Source: Albula goreensis (Eukaryota; Chordata; Actinopteri; Albuliformes; Albulidae). Taken from it: a stretch of 64,000 nt of DNA. The stretch spans positions 9,185,063 through 9,249,062 of the forward strand of contig CM040755.1 in NCBI GenBank assembly GCA_022829145.1, given 5' to 3'. Position numbers and translations under genes: made by a program. Shown in pieces: positions 12,360 through 23,699 of the stretch. Under the pieces are notes generated by a model that was given only the letters and a program-made list of their open reading frames with translations, was not told the origin of the DNA and did no database searches. Each line of letters opens with the position of its first letter. Positions within the stretch are counted from its first letter, which is position 1.

Positions 12360-13600
12360 ACTCTGCAAATAATGCTTATATACTTATTTATTAATCTGAG
12401 AGAAGCAAGGGAACAAAACACACAAATGTTTTGGCAAGCAGCCTTCTTCAGTGTGTGATAAAGAGTTTTCAGATGTAGCTTGTTATCAATATAAGTATAG
12501 CACAGGTGTTAATCATGAGAGCTAATCACTCGGTAATTGATAACAAGTTCATGATAGTTTAAAGGTAAAAAAGCTCACTCACTTCCACAAATTGAAAACT
12601 GACAGTTGAATGATAGGGGTGTGAACCATGCAAGGAGTCAGGTGAAAAGCTGTCATGTAGTGTGGAATGCATCCTAATCATTTCATATTTGAAAAGTAAG
12701 CTAAACATATCATAGTGCGTTGGTGTAAAACGGTAAATAAATAAAGGAAAACCTAGAGAAAAGCTGAGAGGTCAAAATCCTCATTCAGTCCAAGGGGGGA
12801 CATGGAATTCAATCTATAAATGCAAAAGGACTCTCTTTGTAATAATTTTTGCTGTATATCACCGCCTCGACGAGGCTGTACAACTTTCTCTATTGCAACA
12901 CATTTTAGATCAGTGACGGAATGGTTGAGTTCAACAAAATGTCTAGCAGCAGGTGATTGAATCTTGCTGCTGTGTATCAGACTTGTGTTCAACAATACAT
13001 ATTGTTAACGCGCGTGTAATTTTCCCGATGTATACCGTCAGACAAGGACACAACATATAAATAACATAATTAAAAAAGTTACATTTTACAAGGGTCCAAC
13101 AAGACATACAATTCATACATGGGTAACAACCCTTAATGAAAGATATTTTTCTATCCCAAACAACATCAGATCTAACCAAAATATTAAATAAATTGCCAGG
13201 CATTTTATAGATAAAAAGAGGTAGATGTTGGAAAGCAGAATTGAGAGAAGAATCAGAAAATGAAATATACCAATATTTATTAACAATTGATTTTATATTT
13301 TGGCTAGTCTTGTTATAAATAAAAATGTAGTTCACAGAGAATTGTTTTTTGAGTTTTTTTGATGTATGAACTAAAAATTGATTTCTATTTAATTTCTTCA
13401 CCATACTGTAAGCCATAGTAACCCAATAACTATGTGAATGAAAACATGATTTTCTATCTATTAATAGACATTGGCTTTTTATGTACCATTCTACCCTTAT
13501 TAAGCTGTTGAGTGTGATGGTATTAGTTTTTTTTATTCTGTTCAGGAACTTATAAACAAGATGTGCAACAATGTGTATCATGGTGTACTACGCACAAATC
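12360..13600 (-). mobile_element. Penelope-like element (Neptune-type), 5'-truncated fossil
   Basis: The minus strand encodes the C-terminal end of a Penelope-like retroelement protein. Visible landmarks in order are an end-of-reverse-transcriptase block with SQNIKSIVNKYWYI, then PLFIYKMPGNLFNILVRSD, the cysteine cluster GCYPCMNCMSC that precedes the endonuclease, a GIY-YIG core with YIGK and EHKS, then SPAARHFVELNHS, RRGGD, LLQRES and the C-terminal GLNEDFDLSAFL. In intact relatives the reverse transcriptase copies the RNA and the GIY-YIG nuclease nicks the target. Here the polymerase core and the 5' half are missing, and the reading frame is broken in a few places, so it is not functional. 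The last 400 bp or so are non-coding 3' region. Family assignment rests on protein motifs and is strong; the exact clade and the 5' edge are less sure. Confidence 0.85.
12405..12460 (-). repeat. 3' terminal motif of the Penelope-like element
   Basis: On the minus strand this reads ACACTGAAGAAGGCTGCTTG followed by GCCAAAACATTTGTGTG. A 'CTGAAGAAGGC ... GCCGAAACGTT' block of this kind sits in the non-coding 3' region of many fish Neptune-type elements. It supports the orientation and shows that the 3' end, not the 5' end, was retained. Confidence 0.65.
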
Positions 13601-13619
13601 CTGCATGCTTGCGCAGTGG

Positions 13620-15402
13620 AGGAAAGTAGCATGATCGGATAAGTTTGGTCCATCTCTTTTATCTGGACTGGTTTGTTCTTCAAGAAAGCCAGATTTAGCC
13701 TTCAAAACAGTGGTAGGTGCTCTTATGATATGGGCAGGTATTTAATGGGTCTCTGTGGGTCCAAATATTATTCTGCATGGTAGAATTATGGCTAAAGAAT
13801 ATGATGACATTTTAGGTGACCAGAATTATCATCTGGTGCAAAGATTGGTTCTTCAAGATGTTTTCGTACTTGCTCAACAAATTCAAAATTGGTTTCTTCA
13901 GTAATGAATATTGTGTGTTTGTCCGTGTATGTGTCTTTGTCTTTCTGTACATGTGTACATATCATACAGTATTTAATTATAAATAGAAAATAAAACACTG
14001 TGTAACCTGGTGTTGAGGAGTTTTAATCAGTCATTTTATATAATACAAACTTCCCATACCCCAGAAATGTGTTTCAAGGGCATGGATAACTCAGTGCTTT
14101 GTTCCTGAGGTCATGCACTGACTGAATTGTTATAGAATGAGGATGAAATGCAAGTATGAAGTAAATCTAAGATAATGATTGATTTTTTTAGGACATGCCT
14201 TGTAGTGGCTGTATATTATAAAAGCTCCAAAGTGCTACAAACAGCAAGAGGGGGAATTGTTTTTCAAACCAGTTTAAAATGCAAAATTGATTTTTCCATG
14301 GAGCCTCGGCTAACGTACATAATAAATATAGAGCCACTGTGCATCAGTCAAAGCTCCTGGTGACCATAAAGCCTGATCTCAATGTAAAGCAGATCATTCC
14401 ATCTCTGAGAGCTCATATGTATTGCAGAGGCCCGCCGATGTCTGCATGAAGAAAACAGCGCTTTTAATAGCAGACATGGCAAAATATTTGATGGTAAAAT
14501 TAATAGTTCAGAGCATTGTCCAATATGAATTTTGAATGTTTTTGATTTGAATTGATTTTAAACTGAAAGGCAATTCATTTGTCCCTTCAAGCTCTTCCTC
14601 GCTAATTATTTTTTTATTATAGAGATGTGCACATTCAGTAATTGGATTTGAGATGGGTAAAATTAATATAAACATTCTACCGAGCAAATGGAGGAGTTGA
14701 TTCATGATGAAGGGACAGTGCCTTAGATTCCCCAACCCCCGCCCCCACCAGCTGAATCAATTCAAATTGCCATTCCAGTCTTCCACAATTGTGGTTTCCT
14801 GAAATAGGAAAGTAAGAATTGCATTAAGCTTAAATAAAAACTGGCAAGTCTGTGCTGTCGAGTTGATTTGATGTGCATACAGTTTGCAGTATCAATCAAG
14901 GTGATACCATAGAAGGCTGCATATGTGGAGTGGTGTTTCTGTGCAGGAGAACCCACATGTGCCACGAGTGGAAATTTATATGTAAAATGTATAATGCATG
15001 TTGAACACACATGCTCCATTTCTCACTTGCATTCTCTGTATAAATATATACCACCACATAAATACATAATTGAAATATTACACTCTTCTGTAGGAAATCA
15101 CTGTGGGAAAGTTTGAAATGTGGGCTTTTGTTTTTGACAACAGAGATTAATCTTAAGTGCAGTCAAAGGCTGTGTTTTCATGGCTTTTTTTCCAAATGGC
15201 ATCGAATTGTGGACAGCTCAGGAGGGGGCCACTAAAAAGCATGGAAAATAATAATAATCATTCGCAATCATTCACAAAGAGGCCTTCCACTCATAGGATA
15301 CTCACCCAAAACAACGGCTCTGAGGGGAACATGGCTCCATTTCACACAATCAGTTTGTAAAGCAGTTTGCACCACGTTTATATGTACGTGTTTGAGTCTG
15401 TG

Positions 15403-15404
<2 letters not shown>
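13620..15404. other. No gene seen
   Basis: Open frames here are short and without domains. The 68-codon minus frame at 13792-13998 sits just 5' of the Penelope-like element but shows no reverse transcriptase motif, so it is not claimed as part of it. Confidence 0.5.

Positions 15405-15444
<40 letters not shown>
15405..15444. repeat. TG/AG microsatellite
   Basis: Sixteen TG units run straight into four AG units (15437-15444), a simple compound dinucleotide repeat. Confidence 0.9.
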
Positions 15445-16380
15445 CGTTTGTGACTGACAATGACCATAATACCCCTAGTTTTGGAGAATTCCATTGTCAG
15501 TAATGGAGTGTGTTAAAGAAAATGGAAAACATATCCAGTAAGCAATTTGTAATTCCATTTTAATAGGTAGTACTACTATCAATTAGTACATGTGACTGCA
15601 GTGTTACACTTAGTGTTACATGTTTCTGCTCTGCTTAGCCTGCTCTGTGTCTAGCTTGTTGTCTTCCAAAGGAAAACCAATAGGGAATTAGTTCAACACA
15701 GATTCAACACATAAAATATTTGGTAAGCAAACAGTTTCTATATTATATACAATATTCTTGTAGTTTTTGGAACATTTTGTCCACTGTGGGGAGGTGAACT
15801 GAATTTATCTAGCTCAGCTGGTTTATGTTCTATATATATGTAATATAAGTATCAGTCACACAAATATAGTATTTGTGATTATATAATTGATGTTTCTGTC
15901 TTGTGATCTCTGTGCATGCAGAATATTCATACCCAATCATTCTTTCCTCCTATCGAATGCAAATGATGTGCCAACTCAGAAAGCACTTGTGTGCAGAAAA
16001 CTCTTCCTTGCAATTACGTGACTTTGTCTTTGACATTAAATCAGTGCTTTAAATATACATGTACTTCACATAGTGATTTCTATAAATAGAACGGAAAAAA
16101 ATATTTGTCAAAATTTATTTCATATCATGATCTACTGCTAAATGCTGGAGAAAAGTGGTCTGTCGTATGTGACATTTTTGTTTTTGGATGGACAGGAAAA
16201 TGACATACCGCAGAGGTCCGTTTGTGTCTCCTGTCTTTTTATTACTGTGAAAACACCCTTGAGATGACATCGACACACAGGCAGAATGCAGTTAGTGTTT
16301 GCCGTGCCAGTACATCTGTTGCCAGGGCAGCCTTGTCCCTGTTGAGCTCCTCTCATTAAAGAACCCGTTTTGAATCAATA
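15445..16380. other. No gene seen
   Basis: Very AT-rich between about 15700 and 16110. No protein domain, repeat family or tandem array recognised. Confidence 0.55.
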
Positions 16381-16383
16381 ATG

Positions 16384-16520
16384 AGTCGTGTAGCGCAGCA
16401 CCTTAGACACGGCTCGCTGGGAAAACGGATCACTTCGCGGGGCCGTCCACATTCTGCGCATCATCCAGCCGAGGGTACAGGATCTGAGGCCTGCGTCCCT
16501 CTCACTTCCCCCGCACGCAA
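16384..16520. promoter_or_regulatory. CpG-dense patch
   Basis: Roughly fourteen CpG dinucleotides fall within about 135 bp, in a window where CpG is otherwise sparse as expected for methylated vertebrate DNA. It is too short for a classical CpG island. It could be a local unmethylated regulatory element or a remnant of a promoter. A 65-codon plus-strand frame opens at an ATG at 16381 and runs through the patch (N-terminal residues MSRVAQHLRHGS), but it has no recognisable domain and I do not claim it as a gene. Confidence 0.35.
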
Positions 16521-16524
16521 TTCC

Positions 16525-16554
16525 TGCCCCTCCTCCCCACCCCCCCCCCGCCCA
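16525..16554 (-). repeat. C-tract, predicted G-quadruplex on minus strand
   Basis: Runs of four, four, ten and three C are separated by one to three bases, so the minus strand fits the G-quadruplex pattern. It directly follows the CpG-dense patch, a pairing often seen at vertebrate regulatory DNA. Confidence 0.65.
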
Positions 16555-16559
16555 GAAAC

Positions 16560-18010
16560 CCCCCACCAGTCTTGTTAAATGCTGTTAGTTCAGCATGCCC
16601 CATGACGCTAAAACTTATCCAGAAAGATTTTGAATTCTTCCCCTTTTCAGCAAGCTGCGGATGTTAATTATGGAGGAGCTGAGAGCTAGGCTTATGCCTC
16701 TCCCTCCATCTGTGCAGGAACAGGATAATTAATGGACATGCCTTTTTCCATCTTTTTTTTCCAAGGGCAAAATGAGCAGAAACTGGTATCCTTGCCCCAG
16801 GACAGAGTACATTTCATAGGGAGGATGGGAGGGTCAGAGTGGCACTAAACTGTCCCAGAGAAGAGCAGGCCATGGCCTGGGGTCAGTCCAGACCCCCGCC
16901 CACTGTAATCTTTAATCTAACTCGCCTCCCCTTGGGGGTCAGGATCAGAGATTTGACAGCTGCAGAAAAGTCCGAGCCTCACCTGTGTCTCTAGGGCTGA
17001 GGGCAGCCAGGTAAGGTCCAGCTCAGCCACGTATTAGTGGATTCACTCTGCTTCTTTTACCTCTGCATCACTTGCATAAATCTTTCCATTTCTGCAGATT
17101 TAGCCAACAGTCATTTTACACTTGGTGTTACTTTCTGATAGAAAATGATCATTAAAAATGATTATATTAAGTGAAAATTGACTTTAAAAAATATGTTATT
17201 AGACCATAGCAAGTCAGTAGTTCAGTAAATTAATTTGGCCATTTGGTACATTCCACTGCCCCCTTAATTAATGTTGCTAAGTCTGTCAAGCTTTCACCAA
17301 GGATGGTACAACAGTTCTGAATGGATTCCCTTGAGAAATGATAGGCAAATTCTGCAGTAAAATTTGACTGATGATGTCTTCTTACCGTTGATGGCAGAAT
17401 CTGCAATAACATCGAGGCCTTCTGGCAGGTATCAGTCAAGTATCCGGAGCTAAACAGCTGTGGGCTGCGTTTGTGAGGACATTAAAGATGCAGACTGAAG
17501 GCTCTACAGTCTGGGCGCCTCTGTTGCTGCAGATGCAAATATCAAATATCAGTTAAACTGAGATTAAAACAATAGCACGCACTCCCTCCTCCCTCCCACA
17601 GACAGTACTGAAAAAACATTACTGAGTCTTGAGGCAACAATTATTACCATACACACTTATCACTAAATATTTTGACAAAAATATGTTTGCCATCCAGGTA
17701 ACTTGACATACTGACTGTGAAACTCTTTCACTGTCAAAGAGTAAGATACATAGATTTATGTAGCTTGCAACGGTGATTTGTAAAGAAATACAGAATTGCT
17801 TGTACAATCATTGTGTCAGTGTTTACTGGCAAGTTTTATGCTCCTGGAAATATTTTCATTCATACACAGTCATCTCATACATTGTGCACATTGAAAACAA
17901 CAGTAGTTAGAAGTAAGATTTGGTAAATATGAAATAGTGAATAAACAGTATAAAAACATAAAATAGTAAGACAGAAATGCCTAAGAAAGGGTACATAGCC
18001 TCCTCGAAAC
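16560..18010. other. No gene seen
   Basis: The part from 16600 to 17060 is moderately GC-rich and contains homeodomain-type TTAATTA/TAATTAAT motifs near 16663 and 16725. This would fit a conserved non-coding element, but conservation cannot be judged from one sequence. Confidence 0.45.
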
Positions 18011-18014
18011 ACCT

Positions 18015-18094
18015 GGTATGGAAGCAATGAAAGGGTGAAGGTATGGCAGTGACAAAAGGATAAGGCATGGAAGCAATGAAAAGGTAAAGGTATA
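18015..18094. repeat. 25-bp minisatellite, about 3 units
   Basis: Three consecutive units start at 18015, 18040 and 18064, each opening with GGTATGG or GGCATGG, followed by AAGCAATGAAA-like sequence and ending in GGTGAA, GGATAA or GGTAAA. A partial fourth unit starts at 18089. Units 1 and 3 are more alike than either is to unit 2, which suggests a two-unit repeat was duplicated, or that unit 2 has drifted. Confidence 0.75.
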
Positions 18095-20597
18095 GATCAT
18101 TCATGAGTCAATTTTAAAGCAGCCCCTCCCCCTTTTTTGCCTGCAAATAGGAATGGCATCTAGTGCGTAGAGCAGTGTAATTGTAGCTTAAGCTTATGGA
18201 CCCCTCCAAAGCACTCACCCGCAAGACAGTGACATTTCCTCACTCAAGCCCATATGTGTGATGTGCAGATCACCATGTTTTATTCATTCCTGTGGGTTGC
18301 AGAGGAGCAGATAAAGTGGAATAGGTCAATACTTCCAGCCTAATTCAGCCCAATCTTCCATGACACCCCACGCCACCATTTCAGCACGGCTGCTTTCATA
18401 CACATAATCTAGTGGCACTTATGAATTATCTGGACTTTTTAAAGAGACCAGCTCCTGGAGTTTCATCTGTGAACCAGGTCAGGCGCTGAGGAGTACAGGC
18501 AACATGAGAGAAACTGCGCGGTTTACACCCTCTGCTGGAGCGCCAGGCTAATTGGGACAGAAAGGTGTGGTTGGGTAAGGAAAAGACCAAACATGGCAGA
18601 GCGGCTTGTCGCAGACACACAGTCCATTTTTTTCTGTCTCCCTGGTAATGAGCATTGGTGAAAGGTAAAGGTCGCTGGGCAGAGAGAGCCTGTTTAGAGT
18701 GATGTTTGTGGGGTGAGGAGCCCAGATGAAACACCAGACAGGAAAGGCACTAATGAACAGAGAGGACAAAATGTCAGCTGCAGCCTCAGGCTTGATCCTG
18801 CCCCCAAACCTCCATCTCCCTCTACCACCCCCAAAAAAAAAAAAAAAGCCCCCAGTGAATTGATGAGCATAAACAAGCCTCCTCAGGGAAAAAACACCAG
18901 GAACACACAAAACGAAGGGCATCCGCTTCACATGCTGGTAGCAGCTATCACCTGAAAAAGACTGGGCCGTAACTGTCTCACATCAGAACACTGGTGCATG
19001 TTAGTGAGAAGGAAGAGAGACGATGCTGGGTGCTGGTACAAACACAGAAGGAGACTTGTTGTCATTACCATCCATGACTCAAAGTGCAATGCCACAAGAC
19101 TTACATGACATTTTAGGATATAATTCTTCTTATTTGCAAACATTTGTAGCTCTAAATCACAACGTTTTTGATTCTGCCAATACCGTAGGCCATAGTCTTG
19201 AAATAGATGTTAGTGTTTGTACTGAGTTATGTAAAACCATTTGGGATTTATAAATGTGTTGTGGAAAGTTCATTGGTTTACCACATCTATGTTTTTCATA
19301 ACAAATGTTGTAGATTTTAAGTAAAAATTCAATGTTTGGGGATGAATAATTAACAAAGTGAGGCAGGAAGATGCAGATGCATTTTGATAACTCAATCCTG
19401 CCTCTTCATCCCTTTTTAATTTAGGACAAAGTTGCTCTCCTCTCGTGCAGCACTTGCAATTCATAAACGCAGTTCTCATCCTCTCCCTTGCCTGTTGTGC
19501 ATGTTTCACCCGCACAGCAGCAGCCAGGCCTCGATCACTTTTCTCAAGCATTTACCTTTTCAGTCTGTAAGGAAGGCCAACGCCACACTGCCCTGCAGCT
19601 AACTGTGGTTCAGTCTGAGACTGCATACACATCCACCTGCACCCGGCCACCTAACCCCATCTCCCCTGCCTCAGTGTTCTCACACATTTTGAGGTACATT
19701 TGTACTATTACTGAATCAGTAGCGAGATTACCCTTTTGTGTCATCTCTCTTACACATGTTTTATCCTTGGATAAAAAAACGTAATTAGGAAAGGTGGTGA
19801 TGGGGAGGAGGTGGGATGCCAGAGATGCGAAGCATGATGGGAGCTAGGTACGTGGTGTTTATATACTTGTGTGGAGACCGGAATTGATTGAAGGGGGGCT
19901 ATTCGAAATGATGGGGCTATTCATAAAACATGCAGGACCCAGACCTAACGATGCCACCGTTGACCATTGTTGAGCTTATTTTCCATAGATTTAACCATTT
20001 TTGGACATAAAATATCTTTTTTTGGAAAGAGGGGGGTTTGATCAATAATCTAATTTAGAACCATCCCTACACTGGTTCTAGTCTTTGCACATATTGTATA
20101 TGTAGTATCTGGTAGTATATCTGCATACTAAGAATTAGCAATGTTGTTCCTAGCCTGAGCCTTTTCAGTAGCACATTGTATGAGCTTTTTAATGACAAAT
20201 TAAATTATTTATAAGCATTTTACAGAAGATAAAAAACACATTTCTGTGACACTGGCTTTTAATCTTCCAGGGTTTGAAAAAGAACTGCTCAGTATCAATT
20301 AAGCTATTTGTATACAAAAACTTCAAAATAACAACTCAACTTCAAAGCATCTGAAAAAATACCTTCTTTTGGTCAGGTGTGTGAGAAAAGATATCCTTGA
20401 AAACGTTAGTTAACCTTAACATCAGTTGTCATCACATGCCTGTAGTCACTGCATAGGAATGAAGGAGAAGGCTCTTTACTTTGATCTTTAATGCTTTCTT
20501 CATCAAAGCTGATATTTATAAACTGCTGTCAAGCTGTATTCATTTTTACGTGATTAGATAAAGTATTATTTATGCAGCATATTCTTATATAAAAGAG
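18095..20597. other. No gene seen; minor repeats
   Basis: Contains an A run at 18833-18847 and a duplicated GGGGCTATTC decamer near 19895-19925. Overlapping frames on both strands at 18426-18955 reflect a stop-poor, GC-richer stretch and have no domain. Confidence 0.5.
18524..18543 (-). promoter_or_regulatory. CTCF-like motif, minus strand
   Basis: The minus strand reads CTCCAGCAGAGGGTG, close to the vertebrate CTCF core CCAGCAGAGGGCG. A single motif match at this length is expected occasionally by chance, so binding is unproven. Confidence 0.3.
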
Positions 20598-20621
20598 TAT
20601 ATATATATATATAGATATATA
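20598..20621. repeat. Short TA repeat
   Basis: TA units with one G interruption; simple repeat. Confidence 0.85.
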
Positions 20622-22040
20622 AAAATGTATGAATGTTAAATGACAAAAACATGCCATTCAGCTCGCCAAGGCTTATCACAGTTGGCACATTTAACAATCA
20701 CAAAAAAACCTTCCAAAGGGTTTGTAAATGGCACAAGCAAGTAGTAGAATTCACTTGCGACTCAAAATCAAAGAAAAAAAAACACATCCAGGACGTAGTT
20801 TTGCCTAGAGAGTTCATGTAGCACTGTGGCAAAGCTAACCTGGTCCAAAGACAACTACTACAAGTGCCAGGTAAATGGTAGGCTATACCATGAGAGCAAC
20901 TCCATGCGTGGGGGAAATTCTGCATTCTATCAGTCATGTGATTTTAACAAATTCCACCCACTGCATGTTCTCTGTTTCAGCTGACACAGCTCAACTGTTG
21001 AGATCTCAGTGAGAAGAGCCCTGATGGCACACACATTTACAGAAGTGCCATGCAATATTAATCACATCACATATACATGAAAACCATTTTCTCCTCTATG
21101 GGAAGCATCCACTTAACTGGTCATTGTCCTCTTTTCCCAAATTAGATGCACCATGTATCACTTGAAAGACACTGGTAATGTTTGCTGCATAAACAGCTGC
21201 AGCTGCGGAAATTTACCACCACATGCTAATCTCTGTGGCACGTTTGCGATGGCTATCTTCCATAAGGTTTGGCCCACATTAACGATTCATGATCCTTTTA
21301 GAGCTAAACTAAAAATTAAACTGGTATCATATTTGTTTCCTTTATACCTGGGTATTCATTTCTTTGTGGGTGAAATTCTCCATGGACCAGCAGATGCTTA
21401 GCACAGGCAATGGTGCAGGTAGAAGATTGCAACTGTGATTTAAACATCATCGAGAGGCTGGTGCTCTGTTGATTCCTTTAATATTGTCATTGCCATTTAA
21501 CATTGCCATGCTTTTTTTTAAAAATCCTTTATTCAGATGAAATAACACAGATCACCGAGGGGAATTTTTCTGTATGAATTGTCTGAATTTTAGAATCAAT
21601 TTGACTCACCAGAGAAATCTCAGGTAATTAATATTTCCACATGCTGTAGCAGATATAAATAATCACATCACAAGACATTTCTGGTATTGCCCCGATAGCC
21701 AGAGATCTTTGCTGCTTTGCTGCTTAGGTTTTTTTGTTGTTCTGCATCATAACTCATTTCTATACACATTCTCTTCATCTTGCTCTTTTCTATCTCCCTC
21801 TGCATTTTTTTCACTTCATGCAACATTTCATTGGAAATAGGCGCAGTGATCCAGTTGTGCGTGATTCTCTGTTACAGGGAGCCTAATACAGGTTTGAATT
21901 TGTTTGTGACACACACCCTGATTTCTTATCTAAATTGAATGCTAAACCTGCATCCTCCACCACACTTTCTGCATACTGATCACGAATCCTCCTCCTCTTC
22001 TTCATCTCGCCCTCCATGTCTGTCTCTCTTGCTTTACCTC
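20622..22040. other. No gene seen
   Basis: No domain-bearing frame, repeat family or RNA gene recognised. The 3' part (21960-22040) is increasingly pyrimidine-rich and grades into the compound microsatellite. Confidence 0.5.
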
Positions 22041-22062
22041 CTCCTCTGTCTCTGTGTGTCTG

Positions 22063-22122
<60 letters not shown>

Positions 22123-22148
22123 GGACAGACAGACGGACAGACAGACAG
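22041..22148. repeat. Compound TC / AC / ACAG microsatellite
   Basis: TC units (to about 22102) pass into AC units (to about 22122) and then ACAG or ACGG units (to 22148). All open frames over it are made of simple repeat codons and are not genes. Confidence 0.9.
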
Positions 22149-22394
22149 TTAAACGCATGGATTTCAAAAATCAACCAAGGTAACTGACAGTATCAGTACA
22201 CAAGATCACATAATGATGAGGACAGATCAACGCTCATCCTTTTACCTCCAGCCTGCAGAGTATCCAGCCCAGTGCCTGAACTTGAGCACTACAAGGGCCT
22301 CTGTTGCTATTACATGACAAAGAGAGCTATTCGAACCATGACATAGCTTTTTAAAAAGGGATATCAGCACAGAATGTACCTTTCCTATATCAAT

Positions 22395-22775
22395 TTCCAT
22401 ATATGCTCTATTGTTCTGCTGATTGAAATTAAATTTAGTCTGTACTTCACCTTGTTACTCCTTTTGATGGATTTGAAAATTTCAATTAAATACCCTATTG
22501 GTTTCCTTTTGCCAAGCCTTTTTGTCTAGATTAAATGTCGTTTGTATTACCTCATAAATACATCTAATATCAGGAGCCAATTTAACTGCCATTCTTTGTA
22601 CTTCTTCAAGAGCCTCTATGCTTCTTACAGTGTGGTTCTGAGAACTCCATGCAGTACTATAAAAGTGGTCTGAGCACAGCACTCTGTGACATACTTCATG
22701 TAATTTATATTCAGTATGTGTCTTTATAGATCCCAGCATACTGTTGGGCTTTTTTACTGCTACAGTGCTGTAAGG
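22395..22775 (-). mobile_element. CR1/L3-like LINE, reverse transcriptase C-terminal fragment
   Basis: The minus strand translates to the typical end of a CR1/L3-type LINE reverse transcriptase. Landmarks are KKPNSMLGSIKT (usual form KKANRMLGFIKRT), then EYKLHEV, a decayed WSSQ block in place of FWSPHY, SIEALEEVQRMAVKL (usual form DIEALEKVQRRATKL) and FNLDKKAW (usual form FSLEKRRL). A continuation like LIEIFKSIKR lies in a neighbouring frame, so at least one frameshift has occurred. The polymerase active site and everything upstream is missing, and no 3' tail is recognisable below 22395. This is an old fragment flanked by DNA I cannot assign. Confidence 0.75.
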
Positions 22776-22779
22776 AATA

Positions 22780-23530
22780 ATCTTATTCCCACTCTGTGTT
22801 TGGACAGGAACCCGGACTCCAGGTGACCTCAGCGTGGCCACGGGAAGGTTCACCCATAAAGCCCAGCTGGACACACCGACGGAGAGTACTTTACAGTGGG
22901 GTCATAAAGCCCAGCAGCCACTTCAAGACTGTAAAACAATAAACACTGGGAAAGACTGGGGGCATGTAGATGATATGGGCTGAAGCTTTGAATATAAAAG
23001 AATGAACGTGGCTACTGATGTCACTGATGGTTATGGGAATTTGTTACATTTTCTACCCACAAATGTATGTCTATATGGATATACATCCATAAATGAGTGG
23101 ATATGTATATAGCCCTGAGATCACCCTTACGGGGACTTCATCCTGGGTGATGTGGCAGAGCCTGTGATAAGGGCACATCTGCCATAAAAGTTACAAGCTA
23201 ACAACTATCATTTTGTTGACTCTCCCATTCAGGATGCGGGGTGACAGAGTAATTGCCACTCAATTCCTTTTCCACCTGTGAGGGGTCTCAGGACAACGGG
23301 CTAACAGGAAAAGAGGGCTGTAGAGTGGTTTTCCCAGAATCCTATTGGATGACTGAAGGGCATTGGGGAGCAGAAGGGGTTTCCCAGATGCTGGGCTCCA
23401 GGTCCTGCATCCCATCCTACTCCACTTGTAACATTTGTCACAAGACCTCTGCATACCGAGCTGGGTACACTCCCCAGAAACTCAACTCAAGCTGATCTAG
23501 GCCCAGAAACCTCAGAGCACAGCCTAAGGC
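22780..23530. other. Unassigned stretch beside the LINE fragment
   Basis: No gene. A CATAAAGCCCAGC 13-mer occurs twice, near 22854 and 22903. The moderately GC-rich part at 23220-23520 may be further unrecognised repeat DNA. Confidence 0.4.
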
Positions 23531-23535
23531 TGTAT

Positions 23536-23698
23536 GCAGCCAGATGCTGCAGCAGGCCACTGGGTGTAAGAATAGGCTGCAGCAAGTCCCCTAGGTTGTG
23601 GATGCAGTCATACACCACAGCACCTAGGGTGCGCTGAGGTCACAGACCTCTGAGTGCGGCCAGACACTGCAGCAGGCTGCAGGGCGTAAGACTAGGCC
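23536..23698. repeat. Two-copy 42-bp direct repeat
   Basis: The stretch at 23536-23577 and that at 23656-23697 match at 34 of 42 positions by my alignment, each carrying CTGCAGCAGG in the middle and ending in TAAG-A-TAGGC. They lie 120 bp apart, so this may be a decayed tandem array with a 120-bp period or one repeat copied locally. Confidence 0.6.
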
Positions 23699-23699
23699 G

